The notes beneath the pieces were generated by a model. The model was not told the DNA's origin, ran no database searches, and saw only the letters and a list, made by a program, of their open reading frames with translations. Positions 15,020 through 22,117 of a DNA stretch of 24,693 nucleotides are shown piece by piece. This DNA comes from a virus, in the IMG/VR virus record IMGVR_UViG_3300047550_002248, positions 1 to 24,693 of that record. One strand, 5' to 3'. Within the stretch, counting starts at the first letter, position 1, and each line of letters starts with the position of its first letter. The translations under genes were made by a program, and so were the position numbers.

Positions 15020-15560
15020 TATGTTTGAACAAGATGCCCACGCACTGACGGTGGGCGACGATAAGCTTGCTGGTATTGCCCAGCTTGCCAAGCGCGCTAA
15101 GTTTTTGGAAAAAGAAATCCTGGACTTGGAAGCGAGCCTGACCGAGCGCAAGGACAACTACCGCAAGCTGACCGAGGAATCATTGCCCGAGGCGTTTGCC
15201 GAGCTTGGCCTTAAAAGCTTTGCGATGGAAGACGGCAGTAAGATTGAAGTCAAGCAGTTCTACAGCGCCACAATCAGCAAGGAGCGACAGGCCGAGGCCT
15301 TTGCTTGGCTGCGCGAGCGTGGCTATGACGACATCATTAAGAACACCGTCACGGTGCGTTTTGGTCGTCGCGAAGACGAGCTTTGTGCTCGTTTATTGAA
15401 TCTACTGGCAACGCAAGGCTACATGGCCGAGCAGGGTCAGAAGATAGAACCCCAGACCCTCAAAGCCTGGGTGAAAGAGATGCTGGTCGGCGGTAAAGAA
15501 GTACCCACTGAACTTTTCGGTGTGTACGTCGGCAACAAAGCCAGCATCAAGTCCAATTAA
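15012..15560 (+). CDS. Conserved phage protein with N-terminal coiled coil
   Basis: This 182-residue protein starts at ATG 15012, chosen because AGGAG lies 6 bases upstream and the start overlaps the previous stop. The same frame is open back to 14778, but that part is the shadow of the preceding gene. Residues 15-65 are a charged helix with heptad spacing (AKRAKFLEKEILDLEASLTERKDNY). A beta-rich part (KSFAMEDGSKIEVKQFYSATI) and a mixed domain (AEAFAWLRERGYDDIIKNTVTVRFG) follow. I do not know a function. Its place just before the ssDNA-binding candidate and primase suggests a replication or recombination accessory protein. The coiled coil implies a dimer or larger assembly. Confidence 0.65.
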   Translation: MSDMFEQDAHALTVGDDKLAGIAQLAKRAKFLEKEILDLEASLTERKDNYRKLTEESLPEAFAELGLKSFAMEDGSKIEVKQFYSATISKERQAEAFAWLRERGYDDIIKNTVTVRFGRREDELCARLLNLLATQGYMAEQGQKIEPQTLKAWVKEMLVGGKEVPTELFGVYVGNKASIKSN

Positions 15561-15582
15561 TCACGAACCAAGGATCAAGATC

Positions 15583-16368
15583 ATGGCAAAAGCAGATCTA
15601 GCAATAAAGAGTACCGGCACGGCACTGGCATTGGCTGACGCATTTGAGGCCGATGCTGGCGCAGGTTTGGAGCAGATGAATAAGGATGACTTTGCGCTTC
15701 CTTTTTTGAAGGCTCTGACCAATAACTCTGATGAAATCGGAGTTGTCGAGGGGGCTATGCCTGGGATGATTTTCAACACGGTAACCAAGGAACTCTTCGA
15801 TGGCAAGAAGGGTATCGTTGTGGTCCCGACCGCCTACGTACGGCAGTACATTGAGTGGGCACCGCGTGGCAGCGGTTCATCGGGCGCACCTGTGCATATC
15901 TACCCAGCAACATCCGATATCCTAAGTCGCACCAATCGCGTTGCGGGTGACAACAAGGACTATCTGGATAACGGGAACTACATTGAGAACACCGCCAATC
16001 ACTATGTGATGATGGTGGATGAGGAAGGTATCCCGACCCCTGCACTCATCGTTATGAAGTCCACGCAACTGAAGAAGTCCAGGAAGTGGAACAGCATGAT
16101 GATGTCCGTCAAACTGATGGGCAGAAATGGTCCTTACACGCCGCCAATCTATAGCCAGATGTACCGGCTCACGACCACGGCAGAGAGCAACGACAAAGGC
16201 AAGTGGTACGGTTGGGAAGTTGAGCGCATTGGCTCGATTCCTACCGAGCAGATTGCCTCGGTTTACATGCCTGCGAAGCAGTTTGCAGAGTCTGTAAGTC
16301 GTGGGGAAGTGAAGGTCAAGCATGAAACCGAAGGCGGTGACGTGCAAGATGCAAACATCCCCTTCTGA
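15583..16368 (+). CDS. Candidate single-stranded DNA-binding protein with SSB-like C-terminal tip
   Basis: This 261-residue protein starts at ATG 15583 with AAGGA 8 bases upstream; the open frame before it overlaps the previous gene. The core is beta-rich with many aromatic and basic residues (GIVVVPTAYVRQYIEWAPRG, KKSRKWNSMMMSVKLMG, YTPPIYSQMYRLTTT, KWYGWEVERIG), as expected of an OB-like nucleic-acid-binding fold. The C-terminus ends GGDVQDANIPF. Bacterial SSB ends DDDIPF, and that tip binds replication and repair partners. The match of the last three residues after a polar, Asp-containing tail, plus position directly before the primase, supports an SSB role. I see no sequence match to T7 gp2.5 or classical SSB domains, so the assignment is inference. 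Confidence 0.5.
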   Translation: MAKADLAIKSTGTALALADAFEADAGAGLEQMNKDDFALPFLKALTNNSDEIGVVEGAMPGMIFNTVTKELFDGKKGIVVVPTAYVRQYIEWAPRGSGSSGAPVHIYPATSDILSRTNRVAGDNKDYLDNGNYIENTANHYVMMVDEEGIPTPALIVMKSTQLKKSRKWNSMMMSVKLMGRNGPYTPPIYSQMYRLTTTAESNDKGKWYGWEVERIGSIPTEQIASVYMPAKQFAESVSRGEVKVKHETEGGDVQDANIPF

Positions 16369-16393
16369 TTGATGTGGGGGAAAGCCGGGAAAC

Positions 16394-16407
16394 CGGGGAG
16401 TACCCCG
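16394..16407 (+). repeat. GC-rich hairpin before the primase gene
   Basis: CGGGG (16394-16398) pairs with CCCCG (16403-16407) across the loop AGTA, in the 55-base gap between the SSB candidate and the primase gene. It ends 16 bases before the primase start codon, and no U-run follows. It is more likely an mRNA structure affecting primase translation or mRNA stability than a terminator. Confidence 0.4.
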
Positions 16408-16423
16408 TTGTGAGAAAGCAGAA

Positions 16424-17953
16424 ATGACTGACATCAAACGCTTCAAGGCGATCTTTGAGGGACTGGATATCGCCTACGGAACCTACCGAATAGAGAAGGC
16501 GAGGGGAGATGGCAAACAAGCGGGAAAGGCCGTGGTGGTTAGACAGCCGCCCGTGGATGAACTATGGGTCAAGCATCTTCAGGGGGTTGAGCCTTCTCTT
16601 GGCATTATCCCTATCCGTGCTGATAACAGTTGCACTTGGGGCTGCATTGATATTGATCAATATCCCCTCGATCACAAAGGCGTTGTGGAAAAAATCGCGA
16701 GGCTGAAGCTTCCACTCGTCGTTTGCCGCTCTAAATCAGGCGGCGCTCATGTGTTCCTTTTTACTCAGACACCTGTTCCTGCGGCGGACATGCGCAAGTA
16801 CCTTACTGCTGCGGCTGCACTGCTCGGGGAGGCGGGCAGAGAGATTTTCCCCAAACAAAGCGAGATCCTTGTTGATCGAGGCGATACCGGGAACTTTCTG
16901 AACCTGCCTTACTTTGGCGGTGATGAAACGCTGCGTTATGCGATTAAGAGCGATGGCGCAGCAGCCACGCTTGAAGAGTTCTACAGACTCTATGACGAAG
17001 CGGTTCAAGCGCCACCGCTCACGTTTCCCGAGGAGCCACCAAAGCCCGAACAACCCATTAAAGACGGTCCCCCATGCTTACAAACGTTATGCGCGCAGGG
17101 CTTTCCTGAAGGCACCCGCAACAATGGCCTTTTCAACATCGGCATCTACCTTAAGCGCACAGGCGCGCATAACTGGGAAGATAAGCTTGCTGAGCACAAT
17201 CAAAAGTACTTTGGTCCCCCATTGGGATTGAGCGAGTTGCAGGTTATCGTTAAGCAACTGACAAAAAAAGATTACAAGTACAAGTGTAAAGATGCGCCGA
17301 TTAATTCATTTTGTAATGCTGGTCTTTGTCGTACTCGTAAGTTTGGCATTGGTGCCGATGGCCCTGATGCTCCTCAAATGTCTGCCCTCTCCAAGTACAA
17401 CAGTGAGCCTCCATTATGGTTCCTGGATATCAACGGAAGGCGGGTTGAACTCGACACGGAGAGTCTATACAACCAAGCGGCATTCCAGAAAGCCTGCATG
17501 GAAAAGATCAATCTCCTTCCGCCGACGCTACGCAAACAGGATTGGGAACAGGTCCTCAATGCACTCTTGCGCGAAATGGTCGAATTAGAGCAGATCCAAG
17601 AGGCATCAGAAGACACCACCATCACAGGACGATTCACAGCGCTCTTGGAAGAGTTCACCACGCACATCCAGCAGGCCATGGACCGTGATGAAATCCTCAT
17701 GGGCAGACCCTGGGTGGATGAGGAAGATCAGAAGGTTTATTTCCGCATCAAGGATCTTGAAGACCATCTCACGCGCAATAACTTCAAGGGCCTGAGTGCG
17801 CCTAAGATGGCCCAGAGACTGCGAGACATTGGCGGTGAGCCGTTGCCCTTGTTCCTTAAAGGTCGCACCACGCGAGCGTGGCGTATCCCGTGCTTCCCGA
17901 AACAAGAAGCACCTTTTGAAACGCCGACTGCGAAGAAGGGGAGTCCGTTCTAA
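16424..17953 (+). CDS. Archaeo-eukaryotic-type (AEP) DNA primase with Cys cluster
   Basis: This 509-residue protein would make primers for the polymerase encoded two genes downstream. The N-terminal 180 residues carry AEP motifs: CIDIDQY (74-80) with the metal-binding Asp76 and Asp78, SKSGGAHVF (103-111) with the S-x-H nucleotide-binding signature, then KQSE and GNFLNLPYF (144-164). A second region holds GTRNNGLFNIGIYLKR (230-245), a motif of the primase C-terminal type. A Cys cluster at 288, 297 and 302 (YKCKD...SFCNAGLC), with Cys218 and Cys223 nearby, could bind zinc or an Fe-S cluster. The last ~170 residues are unassigned and helical. There is no helicase domain of the T7 gp4 kind. The start is ATG 16424 with a weak GAGAAAG site. 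The stop overlaps the next start (TAATG). Confidence 0.8.
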   Translation: MTDIKRFKAIFEGLDIAYGTYRIEKARGDGKQAGKAVVVRQPPVDELWVKHLQGVEPSLGIIPIRADNSCTWGCIDIDQYPLDHKGVVEKIARLKLPLVVCRSKSGGAHVFLFTQTPVPAADMRKYLTAAAALLGEAGREIFPKQSEILVDRGDTGNFLNLPYFGGDETLRYAIKSDGAAATLEEFYRLYDEAVQAPPLTFPEEPPKPEQPIKDGPPCLQTLCAQGFPEGTRNNGLFNIGIYLKRTGAHNWEDKLAEHNQKYFGPPLGLSELQVIVKQLTKKDYKYKCKDAPINSFCNAGLCRTRKFGIGADGPDAPQMSALSKYNSEPPLWFLDINGRRVELDTESLYNQAAFQKACMEKINLLPPTLRKQDWEQVLNALLREMVELEQIQEASEDTTITGRFTALLEEFTTHIQQAMDRDEILMGRPWVDEEDQKVYFRIKDLEDHLTRNNFKGLSAPKMAQRLRDIGGEPLPLFLKGRTTRAWRIPCFPKQEAPFETPTAKKGSPF

Positions 17954-19452
17954 TGAGTACGCAGAAAGTGTTTGGTCCTCCCGGGACCGGCAAGACCACG
18001 TATCTCTTGAACGTGGTTCAAGAAGAACTATCCAAGGACACCGCCTCAAACAAAATTGGCTACTTTGCCTTCACCCGCAAAGCGGCCAATGAGGCGCGTG
18101 ATCGAGCGATTGTGAAGTTCCCGCATCTGAACCCAATCACGGACTTTCCCTGGTTCAGGACGTTGCATTCACTGGCCTTTCGCTGTCTTGGGATTAACAA
18201 GAGCGAGATGATGCAAGATGAGAACTACAAAGAGTTTGGCAAGACCTGCGGCTTGCAAATCGTTACAGAAAATGACGCTGATGGGTTTGTCTCGCGCGCG
18301 GACAACGCCATCCTGAACGAGATCAACCTTGCACGAATCAAGGGCCTTGATCTGAAGGCTCACTATAACCAGTCCTCGCTTGATATCGAGTGGTTTCACT
18401 TTGAGTATGTGGAACGCGCCTACCGTCAGTACAAAGGCGAGAACGGTCTGCTTGACTTCACCGATCTGCTTGAGATGATCGTGCAAGAGCCTTACCCGCT
18501 ACCGCGCCTTGACGCATTGATTGTGGATGAATCACAAGATCTCTCACGCCTGCAATGGCAGTTAGTCAAAGAACTTGCCAAGCGCGCTACCCGTGTTTAT
18601 CTGGCAGGTGACGATGATCAGGCGATCTATAACTGGGCCGGGGCTGATGTGGATTCGTTTCTCACCTACCCAGGCGAAGTCAAAGTTTTAAACAAGTCCT
18701 ATCGCATCCCTGCTAAGGTCCATATGCTTGCCGAGCGCGTCGTTAAACGCATCCACCATCGACAGCCTAAGCAGTGGTCTTCGCGAGACGAAGAGGGCAG
18801 CATCCAAACTTACGGACATTTCTCCCAGGTCAACATGACAGAGGGCGAGTGGCTCGTGATGGCCGCTGCGAACTACATGCTCGATGACATGCCTGAATGG
18901 CTCAAGAGCCAGGGGCTGCTTTTCGAGCGCCACGGCCACCGGAGCATTGGCGAGAAAGTGCTTGCAGCGGTGTACGGCTGGGAGGCGCTGCGCAAGGGCA
19001 ATGAGGTGCCCCTGTCGATTGTGAAAACGATTTACTCGTATCTTGACTCAGGGCTCATTGCTAAAGGATTTAGAACCTTGAACAGTGCGCCCGAGGATCG
19101 GATGTACTCGATCAAGGATCTTCATGCGAAGTGGGGCTTGCTGACTGATGGCATTTGGCACGAGGTGCTGACCAAGATCAGCATAAGTCAGCGTGAGTAC
19201 ATCATTGCTTTACTGCGGCGTGGCGTGAAACTTAATGCAGCGCCGAAGATCAAATTGTCCACGATCCATGGCGCAAAAGGTGGAGAAGCTGATAATGTTC
19301 TACTTTTAACAGACCTGTCTACCAAGTTTGCTAAAAGTTATGACACCAACCCTGATGACATCAATCGATTGCTTTATGTCGGCATCACACGAACCCGCAA
19401 TGTGTTGCACTTGGTGCTACCCCAATACAATCAAAAGGGCTTTCGCCTGTGA
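17953..19452 (+). CDS. UvrD/Rep-like SF1A DNA helicase
   Basis: This 499-residue helicase has all key SF1A motifs in order: Walker A GPPGTGKT (8-15), motif Ia AFTRKAANEA (39-48), TLHS (70-73), motif II VDESQD (191-196), motif III GDDDQAIYNWAGA (219-231), motif IV SYRIP (249-253), motif V LSTIHGAKGGEADNV (about 430-445) and motif VI LLYVGITRTRN. These residues couple ATP hydrolysis to 3'-5' movement on ssDNA in the UvrD/Rep/PcrA family. At 499 residues it is shorter than bacterial UvrD (about 720), with smaller accessory subdomains. The start shares a base with the primase stop. No DnaB-type helicase is present in the window, so this enzyme may unwind the replication fork for the phage polymerase. 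Confidence 0.9.
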   Translation: MSTQKVFGPPGTGKTTYLLNVVQEELSKDTASNKIGYFAFTRKAANEARDRAIVKFPHLNPITDFPWFRTLHSLAFRCLGINKSEMMQDENYKEFGKTCGLQIVTENDADGFVSRADNAILNEINLARIKGLDLKAHYNQSSLDIEWFHFEYVERAYRQYKGENGLLDFTDLLEMIVQEPYPLPRLDALIVDESQDLSRLQWQLVKELAKRATRVYLAGDDDQAIYNWAGADVDSFLTYPGEVKVLNKSYRIPAKVHMLAERVVKRIHHRQPKQWSSRDEEGSIQTYGHFSQVNMTEGEWLVMAAANYMLDDMPEWLKSQGLLFERHGHRSIGEKVLAAVYGWEALRKGNEVPLSIVKTIYSYLDSGLIAKGFRTLNSAPEDRMYSIKDLHAKWGLLTDGIWHEVLTKISISQREYIIALLRRGVKLNAAPKIKLSTIHGAKGGEADNVLLLTDLSTKFAKSYDTNPDDINRLLYVGITRTRNVLHLVLPQYNQKGFRL

Positions 19453-19458
19453 GCAACC

Positions 19459-19488
19459 ATGCATACTAACTTCTCGGCTTCGATATGA
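19459..19488 (+). other. Nine-codon mini-ORF ending on the polymerase start
   Basis: ATG 19459 opens a nine-codon frame whose TGA (19486-19488) overlaps the polymerase ATG (19485-19487) as ATGA. The polymerase itself has no clear ribosome site in the preceding 20 bases. Termination of a short upstream ORF could hand ribosomes over to it. The mini-ORF also lacks a good ribosome site, so this is weak. Confidence 0.2.
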
Positions 19489-21350
19489 GCACACTCCCGC
19501 TATTCCCGCCCACTTCCGAGTGGGTTCCCCCAGCCTCTTTTCCTGATCTGTCTGACGCTAAGGAGATTGCAATTGATCTGGAAACGTGTGACCGAAACCT
19601 GGAACGGTTTGGCCCCGGATGGCCAAGAAATGACGGTTACATTGTCGGCTACGCCATTGCTGTTGACGGATGGCGAGGCTACTACCCAGTTGCTCATGAG
19701 GGTGGAGGTAACCTTGACCGTGGGATTGTTGAGCGATTCATTCGACGTGTGCTTGACCTTCCATGTCCCAAGATCATGCACAACGCCGCCTACGATCTTG
19801 GATGGCTTCTCGCCGCTGGATTTAATGTGCGGGGTCGAATCATTGACACCATGGTCGCTGCTGCTTGCATCGATGAAAACCGATTCAGCTACGCCCTTAA
19901 CGCCCTCGGTTTCGATTACCTCAAAGAGGTTAAATCTGAACAAGGACTAAAAGAAGCCGCACAAGATTTCGGTGTTCACGCCAAGAAAGAACTGTGGCGC
20001 TTGCCTGCCATGTTTGTGGGCGATTATGCCGAGCAAGATGCTGCGCTCACGCTCAAGCTTTGGCAGCATTTCAAGACCGTCCTGCGCACGGAAGAAGTTG
20101 AATCGATCTTTGACCTAGAGACTGAACTGCTGCCTGTCCTGGTTGGCATTACCAAGCGCGGCATTCGTTTTGATCGGGATCGCGCAGCCAAGCTTGTGGG
20201 CGAGATGCAAGACAAAGAAGCTCAACTGGTCAAGGCCATTCGCAAGGCCTGCGGTTCGCCCGTGGACATCTGGGCCGCAGCCAGCATCGCTACGGGGTTT
20301 GACAAACTCGGGATCCAATACCCAAGGACCACGAACGGCCTGCCAAGTTTCACCAAGAGTTTCTTAGATACTCACGAACACCCGATCTGCAAACAGATCG
20401 TTGAAGCACGCGAACTCAACAAGACCCACGGCACGTTCTTGCAGCCTTACCTGGACTTCTCTGCGCACGATGGTCGCATCCATCCACACATCAATCAGAT
20501 CCGATCCGATGATGGCGGCACGGTCACAGGCCGACTCTCCATGGCCAACCCTAATCTGCAACAGGTGCCCGCGCGCCACGAGGTCATTGGTCCGATGGTG
20601 CGGGGTTTATTTCTGCCTGAAGAAGGGCAGATGTGGGCTGCGAATGACTTCTCCTCTCAAGAGCCGCGTTTACTGGTTCACTATGCAAGCCTCTTGAACC
20701 TGCCTGGGGCCGATGACATGGTCGCTGCTTACAGGCAAGACCCCCGCACGGACTTTCACCAGATGGTCGCGGACATGGCAGGCATTAAACGCAAGGCTGC
20801 CAAGACAATCGGTTTGGGGTTGATGTACGGCATGGGCAAACAAAAGCTTGCCAATAGCCTTGATCTGCCACTTGATGAAGCCGATGAACTGATGAAGAAG
20901 TTTCACCAGAACGTACCCTTCCTGCGTGGTACGGTGGATGCTGTGATGCGCCGCATCGAGCACCGTGGTTCAGGAGGCGCGATCCGTACACTCTTAGGTC
21001 GCAAGTGCCGCTTCCCGCTTTGGGAGCCCACTGAGTGGGGCATCAACAAGGCACTGCCTTTTGAGGAGGCCTCGATTAAATACGGCCCAAGGATCAAGCG
21101 CGCGATGACCTACAAAGGCCTAAACCGATTGATCCAAGGCTCTGCTGCTGATCAAACCAAGCGAGGTCTTGTTGAGCTTCACAAGCAAGGGTTTACGCTG
21201 CTCTTGCAGGTGCATGATGAGATTGCGCTCTCGGTCAACAACCGTGAAGAGGCCCAAGAGGCTGCGCACGTGATGGCCACTGCCGTGCAGCTTGAGGTGC
21301 CATCAATTGTTGATGTAGAGACTGGACGTTCCTGGGGAGAGGCTGCATAA
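19485..21350 (+). CDS. polA: Family A DNA polymerase with 3'-5' exonuclease
   Basis: This 621-residue replicative polymerase of the Pol I type lacks the 5'-3' exonuclease domain. The proofreading domain is complete: Exo I DLE (31-33), Exo II HNAAYD (99-104), Exo III YAEQD (181-185). The polymerase domain has TGRLSMANPNLQQVP (348-362), motif A DFSSQEPR with catalytic Asp388 and steric-gate Glu393, motif B RKAAKTIGLGLMYG (436-449) and motif C VHDE with Asp578. Residue Leu444 in motif B corresponds to E. coli Phe762, a position that is Phe, Tyr or Leu in phage polymerases. The start ATG 19485 has no clear Shine-Dalgarno site and gives a typical N-terminus. The stop overlaps a 29-codon ORF (TAATG). 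An intrinsic terminator follows. Confidence 0.93.
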   Translation: MSTLPLFPPTSEWVPPASFPDLSDAKEIAIDLETCDRNLERFGPGWPRNDGYIVGYAIAVDGWRGYYPVAHEGGGNLDRGIVERFIRRVLDLPCPKIMHNAAYDLGWLLAAGFNVRGRIIDTMVAAACIDENRFSYALNALGFDYLKEVKSEQGLKEAAQDFGVHAKKELWRLPAMFVGDYAEQDAALTLKLWQHFKTVLRTEEVESIFDLETELLPVLVGITKRGIRFDRDRAAKLVGEMQDKEAQLVKAIRKACGSPVDIWAAASIATGFDKLGIQYPRTTNGLPSFTKSFLDTHEHPICKQIVEARELNKTHGTFLQPYLDFSAHDGRIHPHINQIRSDDGGTVTGRLSMANPNLQQVPARHEVIGPMVRGLFLPEEGQMWAANDFSSQEPRLLVHYASLLNLPGADDMVAAYRQDPRTDFHQMVADMAGIKRKAAKTIGLGLMYGMGKQKLANSLDLPLDEADELMKKFHQNVPFLRGTVDAVMRRIEHRGSGGAIRTLLGRKCRFPLWEPTEWGINKALPFEEASIKYGPRIKRAMTYKGLNRLIQGSAADQTKRGLVELHKQGFTLLLQVHDEIALSVNNREEAQEAAHVMATAVQLEVPSIVDVETGRSWGEAA

Positions 21351-21439
21351 TGATTGCGGTAGTGTCCATAGCTACTTCTCCTGTTGTTGTGACGATGTTG
21401 GCCCGTGGTCCAAGGATCACGGGTCTTTTTTATGGCTAA
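21350..21439 (+). CDS. Possible 29-residue leader/coupling ORF across a terminator
   Basis: ATG 21350 shares a base with the polymerase stop (TAATG), and GGGGAGAGG sits 7 bases upstream, a strong ribosome site. The 29-codon frame encodes a hydrophobic peptide (IAVVSIATSPVVVTML then a basic turn). It runs through the whole terminator hairpin and its U-tract and stops at TAA 21437-21439, just past the next gene's ATG 21432. The placement fits a leader ORF whose translation would keep the terminator hairpin unfolded and deliver ribosomes to the next start. No homology is recognised, so the peptide sequence may not matter. Confidence 0.4.
   Translation: MIAVVSIATSPVVVTMLARGPRITGLFYG
21402..21431 (+). 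terminator. Intrinsic terminator after the polymerase gene
   Basis: Bases 21402-21410 pair with 21415-21423 to form a 9-pair stem (CCCGTGGTC with GATCACGGG, one G-U pair) with a CAAG loop. TC and six Ts follow (21424-21431). This is a textbook rho-independent terminator and the strongest in the window. The next gene's start codon begins at 21432, with no room for a promoter behind the terminator. That suggests controlled readthrough. Confidence 0.8.
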
Positions 21440-21725
21440 GAAGAAAGGCCGACCACGCCTGTGGTTTAAGCGCGAGAAAAAGCCCATCTCGCCCTCACGC
21501 AGGCAAACAAAACCATGGTGTACGGTGATGCTGCCGCTGGAAGCCTATGCCATGCTCACGGAGTTGAGTGAGTTTCATATCGTTTCGCGCTCCACCATTG
21601 CACACCGATTGATTTACGCGGAGTTTTTACGTACACTTTCTCGCGTAGACCCCGAGAAAGCTAAAGAAATGGAGAAAGAATTTGAAGCGCGCTTTCACAA
21701 TCCCGTTATCGAACGTGTTGAATGA
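21432..21725 (+). CDS. Small basic DNA-binding candidate (ribbon-helix-helix-like, AT-hook-like N-terminus)
   Basis: This 97-residue protein begins AKKKGRPRLWFKREKK, a basic arm with a GRPR core as in AT-hooks. From about residue 37 a strand (WCTVMLPLEAY) is followed by two helices (AMLTELSEF; SRSTIAHRLIYAEFLRTL), the strand-helix-helix order of MetJ/Arc-type regulators. A charged helix ends it. ATG 21432 was chosen as start. A GTG nine codons upstream lies inside the terminator stem. No good ribosome site precedes ATG 21432, which fits coupling to the 29-codon ORF that stops over it. As the first gene of the small-gene cluster, it may be a regulator, possibly acting on the palindromes between the divergent operons. 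The fold is inferred. Confidence 0.5.
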   Translation: MAKKKGRPRLWFKREKKPISPSRRQTKPWCTVMLPLEAYAMLTELSEFHIVSRSTIAHRLIYAEFLRTLSRVDPEKAKEMEKEFEARFHNPVIERVE

Positions 21726-22050
21726 GTTACAAGTACTCGTTCAATACGAAGTCCTGCCAGCCGAGGCGGGGTTGCCGGAGCAAATCGATATAAAAACCGC
21801 ATGGCTGGATCTTGAGCACCAGGATCGGCCAAGACGTGTCAACATTCTCGGTGCACTGACCGAGTCAAACCTCATGCTTTTGGAGGATGAAGCCTTTGAA
21901 CACCATCGATCGTTACAAAAGATTGTCCAAGACCGGGATCCGCGCCAACTTGAACTACTTCCAGAACCGTATAGATCGGTTGAAGCGGGAGCTACGCGAG
22001 TTGGAGTTCCAGTACCAATGCAATATCTCAGCATACTCGTGGAAGATTGA
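21682..22050 (+). CDS. Small phage protein of unknown function, start uncertain
   Basis: The frame gives 122 residues from TTG 21682, which has GGAG 7 bases upstream. GTG 21715 or TTG 21718 next to the previous stop would give 111 or 110 residues. The first part looks like a genuine beta-rich small protein: LQVLVQYEVLPAEAG, IDIKTAWLDL, RRVNILGALTESNLMLLEDEAFEHH. The last ~50 codons overlap the next gene in another frame, and their third-base pattern is less convincing. I know no function. It belongs to the coupled small-gene chain after the terminator. The opposite-strand frame over the same bases is longer but lacks a ribosome site. Confidence 0.5.
   Translation: MKRAFTIPLSNVLNELQVLVQYEVLPAEAGLPEQIDIKTAWLDLEHQDRPRRVNILGALTESNLMLLEDEAFEHHRSLQKIVQDRDPRQLELLPEPYRSVEAGATRVGVPVPMQYLSILVED
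21882..21886 (+). promoter_or_regulatory. Ribosome site GGAGG favouring a TTG start
   Basis: GGAGG directly abuts ATG 21887, too close for initiation there. It stands 9 bases before the in-frame TTG 21896. TTG 21896 is therefore the more likely start of the small coiled-coil protein. Confidence 0.45.
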
Positions 22051-22117
22051 CAATGAAGGAGAACCCTATGCAACACCTGACCGACCGACTGCGGCTCATG
22101 GCCGAGCAAATGACTGA
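21896..22117 (+). CDS. Small basic coiled-coil protein, TTG start
   Basis: This 73-residue protein starts at TTG 21896, or at ATG 21887 if the unusual spacing is accepted. It begins NTIDRYKRLSKTG and continues into a charged helix (NYFQNRIDRLKRELRELEFQ) with heptad-like leucines. A short tail rich in Pro and Ala follows. Its codons mostly end in C or G like the larger genes here, which supports it as coding. It overlaps the preceding gene by about 155 bases in another frame and the following gene by 50 bases. I recognise no family. A small coiled-coil phage protein could be an adaptor or an inhibitor of a host protein, but nothing shows which. Confidence 0.55.
   Translation: MNTIDRYKRLSKTGIRANLNYFQNRIDRLKRELRELEFQYQCNISAYSWKIDNEGEPYATPDRPTAAHGRAND
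22056..22061 (+). promoter_or_regulatory. Ribosome site AAGGAG deciding the next start
   Basis: AAGGAG stands 6 bases before ATG 22068 and sets that codon as the start. In-frame TTG 22047 and ATG 22053 have no such site. Confidence 0.65.

Noticed and set aside
14588-15157. 189-codon minus-strand frame over the first replication-operon genes
   Set aside because: It covers the divergent control region and lies opposite two plus-strand genes with good ribosome sites. It is Ser-rich low-quality sequence without any motif.
16394-16407. Hairpin before the primase as an intrinsic terminator
   Set aside because: No T-run follows the stem. Bases after it are TTGTGAGAAAG.
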